Shown here: piece by piece, positions 32,866 to 41,257 of the stretch | Layout of the letters: each line of letters starts with the position of its first letter | Numbering within the stretch: the stretch's first letter is position 1 | Origin: JADHMP01 sp016779985 | GTDB taxonomy: Bacteria; Bacteroidota; Bacteroidia; Flavobacteriales; Flavobacteriaceae | Direction: 5' to 3' | DNA: 64,000 nt | Assembly (NCBI GenBank): GCA_016779985.1 | Contig: JADHMP010000007.1 | Location: 34,383-98,382, forward strand | The notes under the pieces: generated by a model | What the model saw: only the letters and a program-made list of their open reading frames with translations | What the model was told of the DNA's origin: nothing | Database searches by the model: none | Program-made: the position numbers and the translations under genes

Positions 32866-32883
32866 GAGGTTTGATTTTCACTG

Positions 32884-32891
32884 CAAATATA
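32884..32891 (-). promoter_or_regulatory. Candidate -7 box for the mrp operon
   Basis: On the minus strand the sequence reads TATATTTG, an exact match to the Bacteroidota -7 pattern TAnnTTTG. It lies 19 bases upstream of the mrp ATG. A TTG on that strand (complement of 32916-32918) is 24 bases further upstream, a little further than the usual spacing. Support is by pattern only. Confidence 0.45.
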
Positions 32892-32928
32892 GGGTTAAGA
32901 ATTGGGAAGTAAAAACAACCTTCAATTT

Positions 32929-33264
32929 TCACAAAGGAGAAAGATTATTGATTGGATCCCAAAAGTGAGCATCAAAATTTTGGATTTGATCTTGTTTAAT
33001 TTTTATACCCTCATTTTCCAGCAGTTGCTGCATCAAATTAGTTCCAAAAAAATGATGTTTCCCAGTTAGCAATCCATTGCGATTAACTACTCTGTGTGCT
33101 GGCACATCAGCATGAGTATGCGACGCACTCATTGCCCACCCCACCATACGGGCACTTTGGGGGCTACCCAAGTAGCAGGCTATGGCACCGTAGGAAGTCA
33201 CTCTCCCTTCAGGAATTTGACGAACAACAGTATATACTCTCTCAAAAAAACTTGTTTCATCCAT
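32929..33264 (-). CDS. Alkyltransferase-like (ATL/YbaZ) DNA-binding protein
   Basis: 111 residues, the DNA-binding domain of O6-alkylguanine transferases without the N-terminal domain. The family active site PCHRV reads PAHRV here, so the alkyl-accepting Cys is Ala. This is the hallmark of ATL proteins, which flag alkylated guanine for nucleotide excision repair instead of repairing it. GRVTSYGAIACYLG carries the helix-turn-helix and the Tyr used for base flipping. It begins 1 base after the trmB stop. The family assignment is firm. Confidence 0.92.
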   Translation of the reverse strand: MDETSFFERVYTVVRQIPEGRVTSYGAIACYLGSPQSARMVGWAMSASHTHADVPAHRVVNRNGLLTGKHHFFGTNLMQQLLENEGIKIKQDQIQNFDAHFWDPINNLSPL

Positions 33265-33265
33265 A

Positions 33266-33940
33266 TTAACTCAACTGAAATTTTATGTAGGTGATGGGTT
33301 TGTTCTCATCTAAAAATTTCTTTTCATAAAAAGTTTGAACGGCAGTGGCCTCTTCAGGAGCATGAACATTGTGGTAAATATCGTGGTGAGCATAATCCAA
33401 CTTCCCCCACCCACTTTCTATTAATCCTAAAGTGTATCCATATAAAAATTCACTGTCTGTTTTTAAATGAATATATCCTTTAGGTTTAATTATATGTTTG
33501 TAGCGGCTCAAAAAAGCTGGTTGGGTTAACCGATGCTTTGTTCGTTTGAATTTTATTTGCGGATCGGGAAAAGTAATCCATATTTCGTCTACCTCTTGAG
33601 GGCCAAAAATAGTTTCTATTAATTCTATTTGAGCCCTCACAAAGCAAACATTTTGTCTATTTTCTTCTAAAGCTGATTTTGCACCTCGCCAAAAGCGCGC
33701 GCCTTTGATATCAATTCCAATAAAGTTTTTTTGGGGTTCAGCAGAAGCAAGATGAACACTATATTCTCCTTTTCCACATCCTAATTCCAAAACAATCGGA
33801 TTATTATTTTTAAAATAAGATGCTCGCCATTGGCCCTTTAATGAAAACTGATCTTTTTCTAACGTTTCACGCTCTGGCTGAAATACATTTGAAAATAATA
33901 CATTTTCTTGAAATCTTTTTAATTTATTTTTGCTCCCCAT
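33266..33940 (-). CDS. trmB: tRNA (guanosine(46)-N7)-methyltransferase
   Basis: 224 residues of the class I methyltransferase fold. The SAM-binding LELGCGKGEYSVHLA is near residue 52. FIGIDIKGARFWRGAK, the ITFPDPQIKFKRTKHRL signature and HLKTDS follow in order. It methylates G46 of tRNA, a conserved modification in the variable loop. The ATL gene starts 1 base after its stop, and the histidine kinase gene ends upstream on the same strand. Length and motifs are standard. Confidence 0.93.
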   Translation of the reverse strand: MGSKNKLKRFQENVLFSNVFQPERETLEKDQFSLKGQWRASYFKNNNPIVLELGCGKGEYSVHLASAEPQKNFIGIDIKGARFWRGAKSALEENRQNVCFVRAQIELIETIFGPQEVDEIWITFPDPQIKFKRTKHRLTQPAFLSRYKHIIKPKGYIHLKTDSEFLYGYTLGLIESGWGKLDYAHHDIYHNVHAPEEATAVQTFYEKKFLDENKPITYIKFQLS

Positions 33941-33978
33941 AGAGGAACAAAATTAAGCCATTTCAAATCAAGTGACAA

Positions 33979-35028
33979 TCAGGCTTTAGTTAAAGTAAAT
34001 GAAAATTCTGAGCCTATTCCTGGGGTGCTCTCAACAAATATTTTTTCTTGATGAGCTTCAATTATGTGCTTCACAATTGCTAAGCCCAAACCCGAACCGC
34101 CTTTTTCTCTACTTCTGTTTTTATCGACCCTATAAAAACGTTCAAATAATCTCGGTAGATGTTCTTTGGCAATCCCCTCTCCATTATCTGTAATACGGAC
34201 CAATAATTTTTGATCACTTAGCTCTTCAATACTAATTTCTGTAGTGCCATCTTCAACCCCATATTTGATTGAATTGAAGATCAAATTAGTGAGTACTTGT
34301 TGGATTCTCTTTTCGTCTGCAGAAACAAAAATAGGCGTTTCAAAATTTTGTTCTAACAATAGATTCACATTGTTTTTCTGAGCCTGTATTTCAAGAAGAT
34401 CAAATACATTTTCTAAGGTTTCCAAAATATTAAATTTCTTGATTTGAATATTTTCCATTCCAGACTCAAATTTGGTAATAATATCAAGATCTTGAATAAT
34501 ATAGTTCAATCGATCAACCCCTTTAGCTGTTCGCTTTAAGTATTTTTGTGCTATGCTTTTATCGTTCACTGCTCCATCCAAAAGAGTTAAAACATATCCC
34601 TGAATGGTAAATAATGGTGTTTTTAATTCGTGAGAAAGATTACCTATAAATTCTTTGCGATAATTTTCTTGTTCTTTCAACAATTGAATTTCTAATTTTC
34701 TGTCAGAGGCGAACTTTTTGAGACTCTCAGTTAGCATTTCAACCTCAGATTCATTATTAGTAAAAATATTCTTGCCTGTGGTGGTAGAAAAATCTTCATA
34801 AATCTTTTTGATTTTATTAATCAATGAAATTTCAACTCTGAAATAGAAGAAAACAATTGAAAAGAAAAAAATAAGTAAAAAGAAAACTGCGGCTTGAACA
34901 ACAAAGTCAACAGGCTGTTTCTCAGATTGTGATAGAAAAAAATGTAACAGAAAAAAAACAAGGCTACTAATGAAAGAAAAATAAATCGCTAGCCATATAA
35001 TTGTGCTATGTTTCTTGATAAAAGACAC
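33979..35028 (-). CDS. PhoR-like sensor histidine kinase
   Basis: 349 residues. Two transmembrane helices (about 8-32 and 42-63) are joined by a very short periplasmic loop, so sensing is probably in the membrane or cytoplasm. HisKA: FIGNLSHELKTPLFTIQGY with His133. HATPase: N box NLIFNSIKYG, G1 ITDNGEGIA, F box RLFERFYRVD and G2 GGSGLGLAIVK. It pairs with the OmpR-family regulator 5 bases upstream on the minus strand. The PhoR label follows Bacteroidota naming and does not prove phosphate sensing. Confidence 0.92.
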   Translation of the reverse strand: MSFIKKHSTIIWLAIYFSFISSLVFFLLHFFLSQSEKQPVDFVVQAAVFFLLIFFFSIVFFYFRVEISLINKIKKIYEDFSTTTGKNIFTNNESEVEMLTESLKKFASDRKLEIQLLKEQENYRKEFIGNLSHELKTPLFTIQGYVLTLLDGAVNDKSIAQKYLKRTAKGVDRLNYIIQDLDIITKFESGMENIQIKKFNILETLENVFDLLEIQAQKNNVNLLLEQNFETPIFVSADEKRIQQVLTNLIFNSIKYGVEDGTTEISIEELSDQKLLVRITDNGEGIAKEHLPRLFERFYRVDKNRSREKGGSGLGLAIVKHIIEAHQEKIFVESTPGIGSEFSFTLTKA

Positions 35029-35033
35029 CTAAA

Positions 35034-35726
35034 CTAAGATTTGGGAAGTTTGAACTTATAACCAACGCCTTTGACTGTTTTAAAATATTTATTCCCCACC
35101 TTCTCTCGGAGTTTTCTAATATGAACATCAATTGTCCTATCGCCAACAACAACTTCGCTTCCCCAGACTCGCTCCATTATTTTTGCTCTTTTGAAGACCT
35201 TATCAGGTTTTGAAGCTAATAAAAAGAGGAGTTCAAATTCTTTTCGGGGCAAGTTGATTTCTTCACCATGTACAATTATTTTGTAGGAATCGCTATCAAT
35301 TACCAAATCTTCAAATTGAATAATATTTGGAGAGTTTTGTTTCCCCTTTAAACGTCGAAGCAACCCCTTGACTTTAGAAACTAAAACTTTTGGCTTAATA
35401 GGTTTAGTAATATAATCATCTGCTCCTGCGTCAAAAGCTGCCACATAAGAATAATCTTCACCTCGAGCAGTAAGAAACATTATGATAGTGTCTTTAAATC
35501 GTTCATCTGCTCTCAATTTTTCACAGGTGGCAATGCCATCTAAATTGGGCATCATTACATCTAAAATGATTAAATGTGGAGTGTTTTTTTCAGCTTCGGA
35601 AAAACCCAATAATCCATCTGAAGCAGAAAAAACTTGATACCCAGCTTGTGCTAGATTATAACGAAGAATTTCAACAATATCAGGTTCGTCGTCAACTACA
35701 AGGATTTTTATTTCTTCGTTTTTCAT
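35034..35726 (-). CDS. OmpR/PhoB-family response regulator
   Basis: 230 residues. The receiver domain (5-120) has acidic residues Asp12, Asp13, phosphoacceptor Asp56 in LIILDVMMPNLDG, and Lys in DYITKPIKPKV. The winged-helix DNA-binding domain (about 135-228) has the EINLPRKEFELLFLLA and RTIDVHIRKLREKVG recognition segment. It forms a two-component system with the kinase 5 bases downstream. The divergent short type IX cargo gene starts about 100 bases away, so it could be a target. Confidence 0.94.
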   Translation of the reverse strand: MKNEEIKILVVDDEPDIVEILRYNLAQAGYQVFSASDGLLGFSEAEKNTPHLIILDVMMPNLDGIATCEKLRADERFKDTIIMFLTARGEDYSYVAAFDAGADDYITKPIKPKVLVSKVKGLLRRLKGKQNSPNIIQFEDLVIDSDSYKIIVHGEEINLPRKEFELLFLLASKPDKVFKRAKIMERVWGSEVVVGDRTIDVHIRKLREKVGNKYFKTVKGVGYKFKLPKS

Positions 35727-35801
35727 TGTTTTGTTTTAACAAAATTAACAATAATTTAAAACTGAGTGTGTTAAGTGAATATTATGTAATTTACAAAATT
35801 G

Positions 35802-35809
35802 TATCTTTG
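35802..35809 (+). promoter_or_regulatory. Candidate -7 box upstream of the short type IX cargo gene
   Basis: TATCTTTG, an exact match to TAnnTTTG, 19 bases before the ATG at 35829. No clear TTG -33 element sits at the usual distance. It is in the divergent gap of about 100 bases shared with the response regulator. Pattern evidence only. Confidence 0.45.
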
Positions 35810-35828
35810 TTGAGCAAAAGCCCTACAT

Positions 35829-36161
35829 GTGAAAAATCGAGTTTTTCTTTTACTTTGTTTCTTTCTTTTTTTCGTGTTGACAAATGTAAATGGACAGTCA
35901 GACCCATTTGCCACAAAATCTAAAGAAAAAACACTCGTGTTTTCGATCTTTCCAAATCCTCTTACTCAAGGTATTCTTTACTTTGAAAGTGCTGAAACAG
36001 ACATGAAAGAAATAAGTATTTTCAATGTTTTGGGTGATAAAATTTATTCTGTTAGCACATTTGAAAAGAGTATTGATTTGCAATTGCTCAGCAAAGGGAT
36101 TTATTTTTTAGAACTAAGGCAAGGTAAAAAAAGGGGCATAAAAAGGCTAGTGGTTCCATAG
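35829..36161 (+). CDS. Minimal secreted protein with type A type IX sorting domain
   Basis: 110 residues. Signal peptide 1-22 (ending near VNGQ), about 15 further residues, then a C-terminal type A sorting domain that fills the rest. Its features are the FSIFPNPLTQGILYFE strand, ISIFNVLGDKIYS and the closing GIYFLELRQGKKRGIKRLVVP (KLVV-like end). There is almost no cargo, so the exported part would be a short stub unless the gene is a carrier of a small peptide. It is divergent from the PhoPR-like pair. Similar short proteins in that place are known to me in Flavobacteria, so it is probably real. Confidence 0.85.
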   Translation: MKNRVFLLLCFFLFFVLTNVNGQSDPFATKSKEKTLVFSIFPNPLTQGILYFESAETDMKEISIFNVLGDKIYSVSTFEKSIDLQLLSKGIYFLELRQGKKRGIKRLVVP

Positions 36162-36176
36162 GTTCACTTTTTTGTG

Positions 36177-36184
36177 ATAGTTTT
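36177..36184 (+). promoter_or_regulatory. Candidate -7 box upstream of the LuxE-like gene
   Basis: TAGTTTTG, an exact match to TAnnTTTG, 6 bases before the ATG at 36191. If used, the transcript would be leaderless or nearly so. No matching TTG -33 element was found. Pattern evidence only. Confidence 0.4.
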
Positions 36185-36190
36185 GTATTT

Positions 36191-37180
36191 ATGTCTCAGA
36201 AAACGTTTAATCTTGATGTTTTCAGCCTAAGAAATCATGCTGAATTTGAGGATGCTGCTTTTCAATTATTTCATTATCAGTTTGAGAAAAACAAAGTCTA
36301 TAGGTCCTTTTGCAATTTAATTAATGTGGATTCCAATGAAGTGAGTAGCTTGGATGAAATTCCTTTTTTACCCATTTCATTTTTCAAAACACATCGGGTG
36401 AGTTGTCTTGAAAAAGCTCCAGAAAAAATTTTTCATTCTAGTGCCACAACTAGCCAAACTCCATCTAAACATTATGTCCACAATCTTGACCACTATAAAA
36501 AAAGTTTTGTAACCTCCTTTGAAAAAGACTACGGCCCTGCAAAAGACTATGCTATTTTAGCCTTGCTACCCTCTTATTTAGAACGTGATAATTCATCGTT
36601 GGTTTATATGGCAAATCATTTAATTGAACAAAGCCAACATCCTGAGAGTGGGTTTTATCTAGATGAATGGGAAAGCCTGCATGAAACATTAAGGTCGTTA
36701 GAGCTTAAAAAACAAAAAACAATTTTACTCGGAGTAAGTTTTGCTTTGTTAGATTTTATTGAACGATTTAAGTTGCGACTAAACCATACCCTTATAATGG
36801 AAACTGGCGGAATGAAAGGAAGGAGAAAAGAACTCGTTCGAGAAGAACTGCACACTAGGCTTTGTTCTGGATTTGGTGTTTCTCAAATTCACTCTGAATA
36901 TGGTATGACAGAATTATTAAGTCAAGCTTATGCAAAAAAAGAGGGCCGATTTATAGCCCCTCAGTGGATGCACTTTCAAATCCGCTCTACCGAAGACCCA
37001 CTAGAGGCATTAGCAAAAGGAAAAATAGGGGCATTAAATATTATTGATCTTGCCAACCAACAAAGTTGTGCTTTTATAGCCACACAAGATTTAGGAAAAA
37101 TCCACCATGACAATAGTTTTGAAGTTTTGGGCCGCTTTGACCATGCTGAAATTAGAGGATGTAATTTATTGGTATTATGA
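36191..37180 (+). CDS. LuxE/PaaK-family acyl-protein synthetase-like enzyme
   Basis: 329 residues of the LuxE-like family, ATP-dependent acyl-activating enzymes with a PaaK-like fold. FLPISFFKTHRV, the Ser/Thr-rich loop HSSATTSQTPSKHY and METGGMKGRRKEL are conserved. IHSEYGMTELLSQAY is the typical adenylation segment and DLGKIHH the hinge. No LuxC reductase or luciferase gene is near, so it is not a bioluminescence locus. In Bacteroidota such proteins act in lipid or pigment pathways, but the substrate is not known. It converges on tyrS with an overlap of 6 bases. Confidence 0.87.
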   Translation: MSQKTFNLDVFSLRNHAEFEDAAFQLFHYQFEKNKVYRSFCNLINVDSNEVSSLDEIPFLPISFFKTHRVSCLEKAPEKIFHSSATTSQTPSKHYVHNLDHYKKSFVTSFEKDYGPAKDYAILALLPSYLERDNSSLVYMANHLIEQSQHPESGFYLDEWESLHETLRSLELKKQKTILLGVSFALLDFIERFKLRLNHTLIMETGGMKGRRKELVREELHTRLCSGFGVSQIHSEYGMTELLSQAYAKKEGRFIAPQWMHFQIRSTEDPLEALAKGKIGALNIIDLANQQSCAFIATQDLGKIHHDNSFEVLGRFDHAEIRGCNLLVL

Positions 37181-38473
37181 AACCAGCTTCACTATAAAAT
37201 AACTTTTCTTTCCTCTTTGCAATAAAATGTAATGACCTGCAATTATGTCTTGCTCAGTTAGAGTATAATCCTCTTTTACTTTTTGTTTGTTAACGGAAAT
37301 GGCATTTTCTTTCAATGCTCTTCGGGCTTCCCCATTAGATTTTAAGAAGGGAACTTCTGCTGCCAAGGCCGCGATCATATCTACCCCTTGCTTTAATCTA
37401 TCCAATTCAATGGAAGCTTGAGGAACACCTTCAAAAACCTCTAAAAATGTTTCAGCATCAAGCACTTTTAAGTCATTTTTTGTGCTTTTGCCAAATAAAA
37501 TTTGTGAGGCTTGCTTAGCCTTTTGAAGTGCCGTTTGAGAATGGACCAAGGAAGTCACAGTTTCTGCAATGGTATTTTGCAACAGGCGCTGATGTGGAGC
37601 CTCTTGATGCTCTGCTACTAATATTTCAATTTCATTTTGATTTAAAAAGGTGAAAATCTTAATATAACGATAGGCATCCTCGTCAGAAGTATTCAACCAA
37701 TATTGATAAAATTTATAGACAGAAGTCCGTTTTTCGTCTAACCAAATGTTGCCTCCCTCCGTTTTACCAAATTTTGATCCATCAGCTTTGGTGATTAATG
37801 GACATGTCAATGCATAAGCTTTTCCACCTTCCTTTTTCCTGATGAGTTCGGTTCCTGTGGTAATATTACCCCATTGATCACTTCCACCCATTTGAAGTTT
37901 GCAATCATATTCTTTATATAAATGAAGAAAATCAAAACCTTGCAGCAGCTGATAAGTGAATTCTGTGAAAGACATTCCATTTTTAGATTCAGGACCCACT
38001 CTTTTTTTGACTGATTCTTTGGCCATCATATAGTTGACGGTTATATGCTTTCCAATCTCTCTAGAAAAATCGATTAAAGTGTAAGTTTTCATCCAGTCAT
38101 AATTATTGACTAAAACAGCCGCATTAGATTTTGAAGTATCAAAGGATAAAAATTTTTCCAATTGCTTTTTAATCCCAGCACAATTGTTGTCTAATGTTTT
38201 GGAATCCAATAGATTTCGTTCATCAGATTTACCTGAGGGATCTCCAATCATCCCTGTTGCTCCTCCCACTAGAGCGATAGGACGATGACCTGCATTTTGA
38301 AAATGAATTAAAATAAATATTTGAACCAAACTGCCAATATGAAGTGAGTCAGCGGTGGGATCAAAACCGATGTAGCCACTTATGGGAGATTCTAAAAGTT
38401 GTTCTTCAGTCTCTGGCATAATGTCTTGTATCAATCCACGCCACCGAAGTTCTTTTACAAAATTAATAGGCAT
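37175..38473 (-). CDS. tyrS: Tyrosyl-tRNA synthetase
   Basis: 432 residues. Class I signature HIGS in DSLHIGSLVQIF (near 45-55), the tyrosine-binding QGFDFLHLY and MGGSDQWGNI segments, and the KMSKS equivalent KFGKTEG (near 231-237). A C-terminal S4 RNA-binding domain (GEARRALKENAISVNKQKV) ends the protein. It charges tRNA-Tyr. Length and domain order are standard. It overlaps the convergent LuxE-like gene by 6 bases. Confidence 0.95.
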   Translation of the reverse strand: MPINFVKELRWRGLIQDIMPETEEQLLESPISGYIGFDPTADSLHIGSLVQIFILIHFQNAGHRPIALVGGATGMIGDPSGKSDERNLLDSKTLDNNCAGIKKQLEKFLSFDTSKSNAAVLVNNYDWMKTYTLIDFSREIGKHITVNYMMAKESVKKRVGPESKNGMSFTEFTYQLLQGFDFLHLYKEYDCKLQMGGSDQWGNITTGTELIRKKEGGKAYALTCPLITKADGSKFGKTEGGNIWLDEKRTSVYKFYQYWLNTSDEDAYRYIKIFTFLNQNEIEILVAEHQEAPHQRLLQNTIAETVTSLVHSQTALQKAKQASQILFGKSTKNDLKVLDAETFLEVFEGVPQASIELDRLKQGVDMIAALAAEVPFLKSNGEARRALKENAISVNKQKVKEDYTLTEQDIIAGHYILLQRGKKSYFIVKLVS

Positions 38474-38549
38474 CTCTATTTTTGAAGTAAAGATAGATTT
38501 ATGCTAGAGAACCCAAAAATGATTTTTAAAAAAGTGTACTTTCGTTTTT

Positions 38550-39542
38550 ATGATTTTGGTCACGGGAGCGACGGGTTTAGTAGGAGCACATCTTTTATTG
38601 GCGTTGGCAAAAAAACACAATAAATTGGTGGCATTATACAGAAGTAAACAAAAGAAATCTGCTGTTTTTGGCTTTTTTTCTAAAAATGATGCTCACCATC
38701 CCAAATTATATAATCATGTTGTTTGGCTTAAAGCAGAATTAAATGATCTTAATCAATTAGAAAAGGCTTTTAAAGGGATTACTCAGGTTTTCCATTGTGC
38801 TGCTTTAGTGTCTCTTTTCTATCATCATAAAGAAAAATTACGCAAGGTGAATGTAGAGGGCACAGCAAACATCGTAAATTTTGCCCTAAAAAATCGTTTA
38901 GAAAAAATGATCTACGTCAGCTCAATTGCTGCTTTGGGCGAACCCAATCATAATGGAATTATAGATGAAAATTCTTCTTGGAATTTAAATGCAGAATATA
39001 CTCCTTATGCAATTTCTAAATTTAATGCTGAAATGGAAGTGTGGCGTGGCATCCAGGAGGGTCTTTGTGCAGTTATCCTTAACCCTGGTGTTGTCTTAAG
39101 TGCTACTCTATGGAATAGAAGTAGCGGCAAAATCTTAGATAAAATAGCGAAAGGACTACGTTTTTATCCCACAGGAAATATAGCCTTTGTTTCTGTCGAA
39201 GATGTTGTAAAAGTGTCTCTAATGGCCCATGAAACCAATGCCTTAGATCAAAATCGTTTTGTCTTGGTGGCTAAAAATCAATCATATCAATCATTTATAG
39301 CTCAATTGGCCAAAGGTTTTGGAAAAAAATCTCCTAAATATCCACTCAAAAAGAGTTGGCTTTTTCTTGCAATGGCTCTAGAAAGTTTACTTCATAGTCT
39401 AAAAATTCGTAAAAGACAGCTCAACAAGGGGCTTATTGATGCCTTTTGTAGTACAACAAAATATGACGGGAGCAAAATTGAAAAAGTAACCTCTTTTAAA
39501 TATGAACCTTCAAAAAAGGTATTTGACCGTCTAAATAAGTGA
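38550..39542 (+). CDS. SDR-family NAD-dependent epimerase/dehydratase
   Basis: 330 residues of the extended SDR family. The N-terminal VTGATGLVGAHLL gives the GxxGxxG NAD(P) motif (6-12), with catalytic SSIAALGE and YAISKFNAE (YxxxK near 152-156). Downstream segments follow the dihydroflavonol 4-reductase/cholesterol dehydrogenase-like subtype rather than sugar-nucleotide epimerases. The substrate is unknown. It converges on the DUF4296 lipoprotein gene with 8 bases between stops. Confidence 0.87.
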   Translation: MILVTGATGLVGAHLLLALAKKHNKLVALYRSKQKKSAVFGFFSKNDAHHPKLYNHVVWLKAELNDLNQLEKAFKGITQVFHCAALVSLFYHHKEKLRKVNVEGTANIVNFALKNRLEKMIYVSSIAALGEPNHNGIIDENSSWNLNAEYTPYAISKFNAEMEVWRGIQEGLCAVILNPGVVLSATLWNRSSGKILDKIAKGLRFYPTGNIAFVSVEDVVKVSLMAHETNALDQNRFVLVAKNQSYQSFIAQLAKGFGKKSPKYPLKKSWLFLAMALESLLHSLKIRKRQLNKGLIDAFCSTTKYDGSKIEKVTSFKYEPSKKVFDRLNK

Positions 39543-39550
39543 GTTAAAAA

Positions 39551-39916
39551 CTAGTTCTTGTTTTCTTTAGATTTATTCAAACTATCAATTGTAGCATTTA
39601 ATCGTTTTTCAACATTTCTGTGAATTCGAAGATATTGAAGCGGATTTTTAGCATAATAAGAATCACTTGCTGCTAATTGAGCACTATCTATTTTATATTT
39701 TTTGTAGATATAAGTTACATTCATAATTGGCTCAAAAATTTCTTTTCTCCCTTGGGAAGAGCGAAGACCATTCATAACTGAAAGATCATAAAGGATTAGC
39801 TCCATTTTTTCTGTTGAAATTAGGCCTTGGGGTTTTTCAACCGTATTTCTTTGGCCACAACTGTAAAAGAATAAAATCAGAAACAGTAATATGGAAATAA
39901 TTTTACTATTTATCAT
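39551..39916 (-). CDS. DUF4296 lipoprotein
   Basis: 121 residues. Lipoprotein signal with lipobox FYSC (Cys20). The rest is a DUF4296 domain, a helical Bacteroidota family (LYDLSVMNGLRSSQG, YIYKKYKIDSAQLAASD, YAKNPLQYLRIH). Function unknown. It overlaps pyrC by 4 bases. The order DPM synthase, dihydroorotase, DUF4296 on the minus strand is a familiar flavobacterial arrangement. Confidence 0.87.
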   Translation of the reverse strand: MINSKIISILLFLILFFYSCGQRNTVEKPQGLISTEKMELILYDLSVMNGLRSSQGRKEIFEPIMNVTYIYKKYKIDSAQLAASDSYYAKNPLQYLRIHRNVEKRLNATIDSLNKSKENKN

Positions 39917-41250
39917 CTTTCATAGACAAGTGCCCTACCGGCATTAGTACTAATAATTTTTCCCATGTCATAAACCAACTGACCATTTACAAAAGTTTTT
40001 ACTACTGAACCAGAAAAGGTAGTTCCTTCAAAGGGCGACCAACCACATTGATATATTATATTACTTTTATTCACCGTGTAGCTTTGTTCCTGATCTACTA
40101 ATACCAAATCGGCAAAATACCCTTCTCGCAAAAATCCGCGGTCCTTTATTTTAAAAAGTTTTGCAGGATTGTGACAGGCCTTGGTGACCATGTGCTCAAG
40201 GCTAATTTTCCCTTTTTTTACAGCGGTTAATAGAGCAGGTAGCGCATGTTGAACAAGGGGCCCACCAGAGGGTGCGTTAAGATAGTTTTGCTGTTTTTCT
40301 TCCCATGTGTGAGGGGCATGGTCTGTTGCTAAAATATCTAAACGATCATCGTTTAAAGCTTCCCACAAAGCATCTCTATCTCGAGTTGTTTTCACCGCTG
40401 GATTCCATTTTATTGCTGTGCCTTTAGCCGCATAATCTTCCTCTGAAAACCACAGGTGATGCGTACACACTTCAGCAGTAATTTGTTTGTCTTCAATAGG
40501 AATGTCATTTTGAAAAAGGGCAAGTTCTTTTGCGGTTGAAACATGAAACACATGCAAGCGAGCCCCTGTTTCTTTGGCCAGAGCAATGGCTTTAGAAGAA
40601 GAAAGATAACAAGCTTCTTCGCTTCTAATATGTGGGTGTTCTGAAATTGGTATATTTTCACCGTATTGAGAAATAGCCTTTTTCAGATTGGCTTTGATGA
40701 CGGCTTCTTCTTCACAATGAGCCACTATTAAGAGGGGGCATTTAGAAAATATTTCGCGTAAAGTCTCAGTATTGTCGACTAACATATTTCCTGTTGATGA
40801 GCCTAAAAATAGTTTCAATGCCGCTACTTTTGAACTATCTAGAGATAGAACTGTTTCTAGATTATCATTGGTTCCACCGAACATAAATCCATAATTCGCT
40901 GCTGAAGATTCTGATGCTCGCTGTAACTTATCTTCAAGTGCCTCATGAGTTGTGGTTTGAGGTAACGTATTAGGCATTTCTATAAAGGATGTGATGCCTC
41001 CAGCAATTGCCGCCCTAGATTCAGAGGCAATCGTAGCTTTGTGAGTAAAACCTGGCTCCCTAAAGTGAACTTGATCATCAACTAAGCCCGGCAGAAGATA
41101 ACATCCTTTGGCATCAACGAGAATTTCCTCTTTTTGTGGTGCAATCTCTGGTGCAATTTTAGCAATGCGATCATCATTAATTAAAAGCTGTTGGGAACTG
41201 ATTTGATTTTCATTTACCAATTTTGCATTAATAATTCGAGTTTGTCCCAT
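39913..41250 (-). CDS. pyrC: Dihydroorotase
   Basis: 445 residues from ATG 41250 (MGQTRIINAK). An in-frame ATG at 41292 is possible but adds residues overlapping the previous gene. Metal-binding elements are VDDQVHFREPG, VAHCEEE, HVFHVS and ATDHAPHTW. The first His of the usual HxH pair is Gln here. As I recall this DDQVHF form is common in Bacteroidota, so the enzyme is probably active. It closes the dihydroorotate ring in pyrimidine synthesis. It follows the DPM-type gene by 7 bases. Confidence 0.93.
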   Translation of the reverse strand: MGQTRIINAKLVNENQISSQQLLINDDRIAKIAPEIAPQKEEILVDAKGCYLLPGLVDDQVHFREPGFTHKATIASESRAAIAGGITSFIEMPNTLPQTTTHEALEDKLQRASESSAANYGFMFGGTNDNLETVLSLDSSKVAALKLFLGSSTGNMLVDNTETLREIFSKCPLLIVAHCEEEAVIKANLKKAISQYGENIPISEHPHIRSEEACYLSSSKAIALAKETGARLHVFHVSTAKELALFQNDIPIEDKQITAEVCTHHLWFSEEDYAAKGTAIKWNPAVKTTRDRDALWEALNDDRLDILATDHAPHTWEEKQQNYLNAPSGGPLVQHALPALLTAVKKGKISLEHMVTKACHNPAKLFKIKDRGFLREGYFADLVLVDQEQSYTVNKSNIIYQCGWSPFEGTTFSGSVVKTFVNGQLVYDMGKIISTNAGRALVYER

Positions 41251-41257
41251 AACCTTT

